Source: Cannabis sativa
Taxonomy: Eukaryota; Streptophyta; Magnoliopsida; Rosales; Cannabaceae
DNA: 64,000 nucleotides
Direction of reading: 5' to 3'
Assembly (NCBI RefSeq): GCF_029168945.1
Contig: NC_083605.1
Coordinates: forward strand, 43,945,659-44,009,658
Position numbers and translations under genes: made by a program. Positions within the stretch are counted from its first letter, which is position 1. Every line of letters starts with the position of its first letter. This document shows, piece after piece, positions 56,592 to 64,000 of this stretch. The notes under the pieces are model-generated. The model did no database searches and was not told the DNA's origin. It saw only the letters and a list, made by a program, of their open reading frames with translations.

Positions 56592-59500
56592 CACTACTAC
56601 AAATTACACTATTTACGTCCGTCAACGCTACTGTTCATAGCGTTGACCGACGTGAATTGTACCCAAATTATTAAATTCGTCTGTTTAAAAATGACACTAA
56701 TAATGTGTAATTAGCGTCATTTGCTTAAATGACGGTAAAAGGGCAACCGACGAAATAAAGGCAAAAAGATTTTGAAAACTTTCTTTCATTTTGCGTCTGT
56801 TATTAACAATCAATTATTTTTTTTGTGAGGATTTAAAACTGGCGTAAAATTAAATTATTAAAAATGTAAACAGACGAGAATTTGATAGATTCCCTAATAG
56901 CCAAATAACACAAGGCCACTGTTCACACATTCCTAGCCCTAAAAATCTTAGAAAGCTCTGGCGAAACCACCTTCTTAGCCCCTTCAAATTTGCCCAGTTG
57001 CTCTCTGAAACCAGCGTCAACCCTGTCAATCATCCTCTCTAAAACCATTATCTCAACCCTTCCGATCGTCCTCTTCGAAACCAGCAACTCGAGCCCCTTT
57101 CCCTTTTTGTCGTCAGCTTCCTCACGGTGGTGGTGTGAAGCTCTCTGCTTCGATGTAGCTGTCAATGGAAGCTTCTCTCCTTTCCCTGTACTTTTTTTTA
57201 GGTAATGCATGGTCCATCTCCATCTCAGCTCTAAAACTTTTATTTTTAAAGCTTGATTTTGTTTATGAATGGCAGCTCTCTGTTTTGGTTACTAGGTCTT
57301 AGGATTGAACAACACAACACTAATCATTTGTCCTTGATGTTGTTTATGAATGGCATCAACTGTACTTGAATGCAATAATAACCATAATGGTTAGCTCTAG
57401 TCTTGACTGAACAATACCATATCAGCAGTATATAAAAAATAGTATATTCGTGTACTTTGAATGAAATTTCACCATATTGTTCCTTTAGCTACAAGAGTTT
57501 TCTGCTTGTGAGTTTTTTCCGTGTGTTCATATATCATTCATTTAAGGAATTTAATTTATAAATTACAAGAGAAGAATATGCTGAGATGTAAGGTGTGTAT
57601 CACGTGTTTGGGAATGAGAATTTTGAGGGAAAAACTAATGAAATTATTACGTTTTTTTTTCATTATATATACAAATTGTCTATAAAAAATTATAGATTAG
57701 ATTTGTCTGTTGGAGTCAACTTAATCCCTTAATTAAATACAAATCTAATTATAAAAGAGATAATCCAGCCATAGATTTGTATTTTCATAATTGGTCACTG
57801 TCAATTTGATTAATGGGCAAAGTTTTGAAGGATATGGAATTGTCTCTGAGTGTGATATTTTATTAGGTTGATCACTTTATTTTTATTTTAGTTTGCCAAA
57901 TTAGGCTAATATTACTTAAGATAGTGTAATTTTTAGTTTGTCTCTGAGTGTAATATTATTGTGTGTGTGATTCATTAATTTTTATTATAAATTCTGTTAG
58001 GAATGCAGCTTCGATTTCTTGCTTCATGCAATCTGAGTTCTTGGACAGAACTCTAACACCAGTACACAATCAGAAAACAGATCAACCTTTTTGAATAGAA
58101 ATGTGTATTTAATCTTATTGCAATGAAAATTGAATTGTATTTACAATATATACATGTGTCTTAAAGAGACTAGACTAGCATAACTAAGATTGACTAAGGC
58201 CTTATATACTCGGTCTTAGACAATTACAAGAATATCACAATGCTAACTAATCTTATGACACTTGGACAATTAGGACACTAACTGTCAACAGCAAACTATA
58301 ACTAACAACTATCCCACAGGTTCATTACTCTAGTTTTTTAAATTGGGCTAATGTCTAAATAAAAATACTTGGGATTTTAAAATAGAATTTCTACTTAAGA
58401 GTGATTGTGTAATTAGGAATTAGGAAAGCTTGTATATGCTAATATTATTACTATATATGTTTTTTTTAAAAGTATTTTGTTTCCTTTTTAAGAAAGAAAA
58501 AGTATTTTTGTCTAGGTAAAATATGATTTATTTCAACTTTTACTTCTTAGTTACTAATTATAATTTTTAATTATCCATTGGCTACTAATGATACTACCAC
58601 TTGTGTTGTAAATAACTAGAAAAGAGCAAAATTACTCACCTTCCCCTCTAGTACCATACTTATATGCATTAATTATAAATAACTTTCTTTTTTATTTTTG
58701 TTTTACAATAAAGTCAATATTTATTGGTCGTATAAAACCCAAAGAATAATACATGTCTTATACTCTTTTCCTACTTCCTTGATTGAGCATAATAGAAATA
58801 TTACTATAAACCCTACTGACATTGAATTGAATTAAAATTAATCAAAATGAGTAATTGATGAGTGATATATGAGTAGCATTATCAATTGTCACATTAGTTG
58901 TTAATTGTTAATTATTGAGATTGCAGTGTGCACATGTGATGCTCTCTAAATTTTATTTAATGAAAATTTAAGTTATTTTGTGTTTATATCATAAGCAACT
59001 CCCAAAGCTGTGTTAAGGCTAACACATCAAGGAAAGTAATTGTGAGTCACTATTTTCTAAACATAACAAATTGTTCTTTTTTCTTTATTTTTGTAGAAGC
59101 CAAAAAATTGTAACTTTAATTGATTTTGCCACCTTGTTATATACTTAATTTTAATTAGATATAAATACTTTAATTCTGCTTTTTTTAGGTTGTTCATATG
59201 AGCAATTTGGTAGTCATTCCCAACTTCATCAAGAGATGACAAAGAAAAACGGTAGGCCTAATCATCAACTTTTTTTTTTGCTTTTTCATTATAGATTTTA
59301 AGCCTAGTCAATTATCACTAAAGTAGGATTTATAACTACCTAATACTTCTCACTTATGGTACTATGAAATGTGGAAATATCAATTTTATTTTGCATATAA
59401 AAGTATAATGTAAAGCACGATCAAGACAAAAAATACTAGTGTTTACTAAAAATCACTTACAAATTTGCTAAGAAACTTATTCCTATGAATAATTATAATT

Positions 59501-60659
59501 ATTATTACTTAATTTATTGTCAGAGATAAATTTGTACTACTACAAAATTGGCCACACATGCATGAACTTTCATCACTACATGTCAATAAGACTCTCACAG
59601 TGAAAGCTTTGACAGTTTCTCTTAACTCTTTAAGTATTAGAGTTTGTTAGTCTTACAATCGACCCTTTTTATTGTTGCATGATTATCTTCTTTGAAATTT
59701 TGTGATACTAATTACTATTTTCATATAGCAGTGACATCCCAATTACAGAAGCACTAAAGCATCAAATTGAAGTACAAAAGATGTATATACCAAATATATA
59801 GGTAAATTAATATACTAATTACTTTGCATAAAAGATGTATATACCAAATATATTAGCAAAAAAAAACTATTATAGTAGTACATATGTGTATAGTTATCAG
59901 TTGCCTTGGTGTGTTTTGGACTTCGTATATTATATTCTTCATGTACTAAAGTACTTTTTTACAGTATTGGTATTTATTTATTTATTTTTCTTTTTTTTTT
60001 ATATTGTTTCCGTTTTAGTTAATGTTGTAACTTTTTATCACTAACTTTGGTTTACACTTTGTTATGTAGGTTTATTATCTTAGAATTAACATTTTAATTA
60101 TGATAATACATTTGTGTAATCAAGTTACTGTATAATTTTATGTATTAATGTAAAGTTTAGCTGGTTAATTTTTTACAGATAATTTTTCTAACTTATTTAG
60201 TGATTACATGCCTCATTTAATTATAATTTTTTTTAACTTTTTTTAGATTATGTATTTAGTTACAGTTACTGTTATAGTTAATGATTATAAAATCTGAAAA
60301 TACAGGTAGAAAAAAGTTGTATGGAAATTTGCAATTTTACCTTACCTACACCTTTGCTTCATTTTATAACTAACGCAATAGGTGAAAAAAAATATTTTGC
60401 AACAAGTTATGCGTCATTTAAGAACCGACGACAAAAATATTTTTTGTCAATTCCAAACTGACGCAATATGTTATAAAGAACATTTTATTTTTTGCGTCGG
60501 TTTTAAAATGAAGAAAATTATTTTTTGCGTCTTTTGAGAAACGACGCAAATAAAATACTATTTGCGTCTACGGTTTATACATCGGTTTTGTAGACCGACG
60601 CAAAATCATTATATGTCACTAAAAAACTGACGAAAATACTCCTTTTTGTACTAGTAGTG
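56592..60659. mobile_element. Non-autonomous CACTA transposon, copy 2
   Basis: Same termini, interior islands and TTG target duplication (56589-56591 and 60660-60662) as copy 1, in the same satellite position. It is 4068 bp, with small indels and scattered substitutions. Since the flanks match too, it was copied with the segment and did not transpose independently. Confidence 0.9.
59729..59801 (+). pseudogene. Captured MYB-CC-like exon fragment, copy 2
   Basis: Same acceptor-like sequence, frame and stop as 18661-18733, reading ITEALKHQIEVQK. See copy 1 for the family argument. Being unchanged between copies reflects recent duplication and is not evidence of selection. Confidence 0.45.
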
Positions 60660-60785
60660 TTGTCAGGGTTTGGGTCCAGGGCTGGGTCCAAAATCCAGAC
60701 ACCGACTACGGGTTTTGTCCTAGCCCTGGGTCCAGATTCGGATCCCAATCTCGAGTCCCAGTCTGGTTTCATTTCTGGTGCCGGG
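60660..60785 (+). repeat. Hexamer satellite stub, block G
   Basis: 126 bp of array right of CACTA copy 2, matching 19591-19717, cut by the gypsy LTR at 60786. Confidence 0.9.
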
Positions 60786-61312
60786 TGATACGAACCACAC
60801 CAACTTGTGATGAAACCCGACACCAAATATGGAACAGCCACCAAGAACAAACGATGTTGGAATGGAACCTCGACCCAATGCTTAGCGAAGCACGAACCTT
60901 GGTATAAGGAAGACGCCACAAACGGGGATGGAAATTCGTTTGATAAGTCAAGTTGAACGCCACAAGGATACCTCCTTGATAAGTTCACAAGTTTCTTCAA
61001 GAACTTTAGAAGATAAAACTCACAATTTGCATATATGATAATCTGATTTTTACAATGGAAAGGTAGTCCCTTTTATAGGACGAAAATGACACCTACAAGA
61101 CCTTTGGACTTCAACATTAACACACCTAAGACCTTTGGTCTTTTCAATAAAAGCATACTAAATAAGACTCTTGGTCTTCATAATGAAAGCTCCATAATGA
61201 AGACCTTTTGACTCCACTCTTGTAACTCCCACACAAAAGAACTTGACACATATAAATGAAATGTGACACATAAAGATAAATAAAACGTGACACATATAAT
61301 GAAGCTCTTCCT
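60786..61312 (-). repeat. 3' LTR of the gypsy element (inner boundary approximate)
   Basis: The + strand starts TGATACGAACC exactly where homology with copy 1 of the duplication ends, so the sense LTR ends in GTATCA. A TATAAAAG box reads on the minus strand at 61070-61077. The inner limit is set near the stop of the pol tail (61313) because TGAAGG there could be the LTR start; without the 5' LTR it cannot be fixed, and in CRM elements pol can run into the LTR. Confidence 0.6.
61070..61077 (-). promoter_or_regulatory. TATA box of the gypsy LTR
   Basis: The minus strand reads TATAAAAG, about 290 bp before the LTR end in sense. The position suits a U3 promoter. Confidence 0.5.
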
Positions 61313-61717
61313 TCAGTCCACTTTGATGAGTATGACCAATCTTTGTTCTCCTTCCGTGTTGACCACGGTCTCTTCTTGATTTAAGACTTTGTGTACTAGG
61401 CTGTTAAGCTCTTCCTTGAATCTCTTAGCTCGTGCCCTAGTCACTGGACCCACTGGAATTGGACTTGATACTTGGTCCTTGATGTCCTCATCATTCCCCT
61501 CTTCTTTAGAAGGATTTGTCCTCAAATCTTCACCTGTATCAAATGGACTTAAATCAGAAACATTAAATGTAGCACTAACATTATATTCACCTGGCAAATC
61601 GAGTTTGTAGGCATTGTCATTGATCCGTTCAAGTACTTGAAATGGACCATCTCCGCGAGGCAGCAATTTAGAACGCCTTTGTGTTGGAAATCTCTCTTTC
61701 CTCATGTGTAACCATAC
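61313..61717 (-). CDS. pol: Gypsy integrase C-terminal domain and tail (after an in-frame stop)
   Basis: This is in the same frame as the main pol ORF and separated from it by a single TGA codon. It has a GPF/Y-type block (GDGPFQVLERINDNAYKLDLP, about residues 18-38 from the called Met at 61705), the FNVSDLSPF segment and a GPVTRARAKR motif near 86-95. This domain binds DNA or chromatin and influences target choice in chromoviruses. The called Met is internal. No chromodomain is evident. Confidence 0.85.
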   Translation of the reverse strand, partial: VWLHMRKERFPTQRRSKLLPRGDGPFQVLERINDNAYKLDLPGEYNVSATFNVSDLSPFDTGEDLRTNPSKEEGNDEDIKDQVSSPIPVGPVTRARAKRFKEELNSLVHKVLNQEETVVNTEGEQRLVILIKVD

Positions 61718-64000
61718 TCAATCACCTGGTTCAAAAACCTGCTTGTGACGACCCTTGTTAACCTGCTTAAGGTATTGTTCAGTCCTCCTTTCTATGTTGA
61801 GTCGGGCCCTCTCATGGAATTTCTTCACAAATTCTGCCTTCTTCTCGCCATCTAAATTCAAATGCTCAGAAACAGGTAAAGGTGATAAATCCAAAGGAGT
61901 TAGAGGATTAAAACCATACACAATTTCAAATCGTGAAAATTTAGTAGCAGAATGCATTGCACGATTATAGGCAAACTCAACATGTGGCAAACAATCTTCC
62001 CAAGTCTTAATGTTTTTACTTATGATTGCCCTTAACAAGGTGGATAGGGTCCTATTAACTACTTCTGTTTGACCATCTGTTTGAGGGTGACAAGTAGTAG
62101 AAAATAACAATTTTGTCCCAAGTTTTCCCCACAATGTTTTCCAAAAGTAACTTAGGAACTTAGCATCCCTATCTGATACAATTGTTCTAGGCATACCATG
62201 TAATCTCACAATTTCCCTAAAGAACAAATTTGCAACATTAGATGCATCATCAGTTTTATGACAAGGGATAAAATTAGCCATTTTAGAAAATCGGTCTACT
62301 ACCACAAAGATTGAATCCCTCCCACGCTTACTTCTTGGTAGACCTAACACAAAATCCATAGAAATGTCAACCCATGGTGAACTAGGGATAGGTAGGGGTG
62401 TGTAAAGGCCATTTGGCTGCACTCTTGATTTAGCTTGCCTACAAGTGACACACCGACCACAAATTCGCTCAATGTCCCGTTTCATATGGGGCCAAAAGAA
62501 ATGCTCTTGCAACATAGCTAGAGTTTTAGCAACTCCAAAATGTCCCATCAACCCTCCCCCGTGGGACTCTCTAACAAGCAAATCTCTCACAGAACAATTA
62601 GGCACACACAATCTATGTTCCCTAAATAGAAAATCCTCATGCCTATAAAACTTTCCTTCAGCAGTCTTTTCACAAAGAGCATAAATTTCCCCAAAATCAT
62701 GGTCAGCAGAATACAACTCTTTTATATGTTCAAACCCAAGCAATTTAGCATCAAGAGTAGAGATTAGAGCATACCTGCGAGAAAGGGCATCAGCAACCAC
62801 ATTCTCCTTACCTTGTTTATACCGAATGACATAAGGAAAGGTCTCAATGAACTCAACCCATCGTGCATGTCTCTTGCTGAGTTTGTGTTGACTTTTCAAA
62901 TGTTTCAAGGATTCATGATCCGTGCGAATCACAAACTCCTTTGGCCACAAATAGTGCTGCCATGTTTCTAAGGCACGCACTAGTGCATACAATTCTTTGT
63001 CATAAGTGGGGTAATTGAGGGCAGCCCCACTTAGCTTTTCACTAAAGTATGCAAGCGGTCTCCCATCCTGCATAAGAACAGCGCCAATACCAAGCCCAGA
63101 AGCATCACATTCAATTTCAAAAGTGTTAGAAAAGTTAGGCAAAGCAAGTAAAGGAGCATGCGTAAGCTTGTATTTCAGCAGCTGAAATGCCTCCTCTTGA
63201 GCTTCACCCCATTTGAATGACACATTTTTTTTTATTACTTCTGTAAGTGGAGCGGCAATTGTGCTAAAATTTTGCACAAACCTCCTGTAGAAGCTAGCAA
63301 GTCCATGAAAACTTCTAACATTACCTATCGATGTAGGGGTCGGCCACTCTTGGATGGCTTTGATCTTTTCCTCATCCACCTGAATACTTGTAGCACTTAC
63401 AACAAAACCTAGGAATACAAGCTTATCGGTGCAGAATGTACACTTGCTAAGGTTAGCGTATAAACTTTGTTTCCTAAGGACTTCCAAAACAGATTGCAAA
63501 TGCAACACATGGTCATGCAAATTCTTACTGTAAATAAGAATATCATCAAAATACACAACCACAAATTTGCCAATGAAAGCACGCAATACATGATTCATTA
63601 AGCGCATGAAAGTACTAGGTGCATTAGTTAATCCAAAAGGCATGACTAACCACTCATACAAACCATGTTTAGTTTTAAAAGCAGTTTTCCATTCATCCCC
63701 TTCTTTCATACGTATCTGATGATACCCACTTTTGAGATCAATTTTTGAAAACACACAAGAACCATGCAATTCATCTAGCATGTCATCTAAACGAGGAATG
63801 GGATGTCGATACTTTACCGTTATATTGTTGATGGCTCGACAATCAACACACATCCTCCATGTTCCATCCTTCTTTGGAACTAGAATCACTGGAACAGCGC
63901 AAGGACTCATGCTTTCTCTCACATGTCCTTTCTCCATCAATTCTTCAATTTGCCTTTGCAATTCCTTTGTTTCATCAGGATTGCTTCTGTAGGCTGGCTC
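61718..64000 (-). CDS. pol: Gypsy pol: reverse transcriptase, RNase H, integrase (partial, open at window end)
   Basis: The frame is open from 64000 to a TGA at 61718-61720. Using the called first residue at 63961, RT has Asp75 in KIDLKSGY and YFDD at 137-140. RNase H has Asp286, Glu323, Asp348 and Asp391. The integrase zinc site uses H467, H474, C504 and C507. The integrase core has Asp536, Asp597 and Glu633 (DD35E, within [16 protein letters not shown] and [13 protein letters not shown]). All catalytic residues are present and there is no frameshift. The stop comes just after FEPGD, in the linker before the C-terminal domain, leaving a truncated integrase. N-terminal domains are outside the window. 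Confidence 0.93.
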   Translation of the reverse strand, partial: EPAYRSNPDETKELQRQIEELMEKGHVRESMSPCAVPVILVPKKDGTWRMCVDCRAINNITVKYRHPIPRLDDMLDELHGSCVFSKIDLKSGYHQIRMKEGDEWKTAFKTKHGLYEWLVMPFGLTNAPSTFMRLMNHVLRAFIGKFVVVYFDDILIYSKNLHDHVLHLQSVLEVLRKQSLYANLSKCTFCTDKLVFLGFVVSATSIQVDEEKIKAIQEWPTPTSIGNVRSFHGLASFYRRFVQNFSTIAAPLTEVIKKNVSFKWGEAQEEAFQLLKYKLTHAPLLALPNFSNTFEIECDASGLGIGAVLMQDGRPLAYFSEKLSGAALNYPTYDKELYALVRALETWQHYLWPKEFVIRTDHESLKHLKSQHKLSKRHARWVEFIETFPYVIRYKQGKENVVADALSRRYALISTLDAKLLGFEHIKELYSADHDFGEIYALCEKTAEGKFYRHEDFLFREHRLCVPNCSVRDLLVRESHGGGLMGHFGVAKTLAMLQEHFFWPHMKRDIERICGRCVTCRQAKSRVQPNGLYTPLPIPSSPWVDISMDFVLGLPRSKRGRDSIFVVVDRFSKMANFIPCHKTDDASNVANLFFREIVRLHGMPRTIVSDRDAKFLSYFWKTLWGKLGTKLLFSTTCHPQTDGQTEVVNRTLSTLLRAIISKNIKTWEDCLPHVEFAYNRAMHSATKFSRFEIVYGFNPLTPLDLSPLPVSEHLNLDGEKKAEFVKKFHERARLNIERRTEQYLKQVNKGRHKQVFEPGD

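Larger units (their letters stand above)
51080..60785. repeat. Segmental duplication copy 2 (partner 10009-19717)
   Basis: Direct duplicate containing LTR-derived sequence, satellite block F, CACTA copy 2 and a stub of block G, interrupted on the right by the gypsy LTR. Differences from copy 1 are scattered point changes and a few small indels, consistent with a recent event or, less likely, an assembly duplication. Confidence 0.93.
60786..64000 (-). mobile_element. Ty3/gypsy retrotransposon, CRM-like, 3' half
   Basis: In sense order (from the window end towards lower coordinates) it shows RT, RNase H, integrase, a chromovirus-type integrase C-terminus and a 3' LTR. RT before integrase is the gypsy order. 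The integrase tail lacks a canonical chromodomain and has the GPVTRARAKR motif that I associate with CRM centromeric retrotransposons; a related chromovirus clade cannot be excluded. gag, protease and the 5' LTR lie beyond the window. Confidence 0.85.

Noticed and set aside
60575..61000. 141-codon minus-strand ORF spanning gypsy LTR, satellite and CACTA end
   Set aside because: It crosses three unrelated repeat boundaries, so it is a chance frame.

Overview
The window is repeat-dense nuclear DNA from a flowering plant, probably a eudicot. The evidence is a Sirevirus-type Ty1/copia element, a Ty3/gypsy element that looks like the centromeric CRM lineage, a non-autonomous CACTA family, a non-autonomous hAT family and a very large degenerate satellite. 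I see no intact host gene, rRNA, tRNA or CRISPR array. The species is not determined.

Layout. 1-10008: copia element on the minus strand. Its 3' LTR is cut by the window start and its 5' LTR is at 8533-10008. It has a Met-tRNA-type primer site, multiple polypurine tracts, gag, protease, integrase, RT and RNase H reading frames split by several frameshifts, and an extra 403-codon ORF after pol. 10009-11412: AT-rich LTR-derived sequence ending in TTCCAACA. 11413-60785: about 45 kb of one satellite family built from a degenerate hexamer (roughly RGTYYR on the + strand). It is organised in a higher-order unit of about 1.6 kb and broken by insertions: CACTA copies at 15529-19590 and 56592-60659, hAT copies at 28462-29248 and 34758-35526, a copia pol relic at 35721-36020, an inverted LTR relic at 43609-43860, one inverted satellite unit at 49065-50655, and LTR-derived sequence at 50656-52482. 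60786-64000: 3' half of a gypsy element on the minus strand, open at the window end.

History inferred from nesting. Hexamer repeats formed a ~1.6 kb higher-order unit. An hAT element inserted with an 8-bp target duplication and was then copied with its surrounding array (~6.3 kb spacing). A CACTA element inserted with TTG target duplication. A segment of at least 9.7 kb (LTR relic, array and CACTA) was then duplicated in direct orientation 41 kb away (10009-19717 and 51080-60785). The copia and gypsy insertions each affect only one of these two copies, so they are probably the latest events. The CRM-like element and the satellite make a pericentromeric or centromeric position plausible but not proven.

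The best leads are: the hexamer-derived higher-order satellite; a captured exon resembling the MYB-CC (PHR1-like) coiled coil inside both CACTA copies; perfect CCGGAATTCCGG-centred palindromes upstream of the copia TATA box, with a compound inverted repeat beside its extra ORF; and the presence of several pol frameshifts in a copia element whose LTRs are almost identical.
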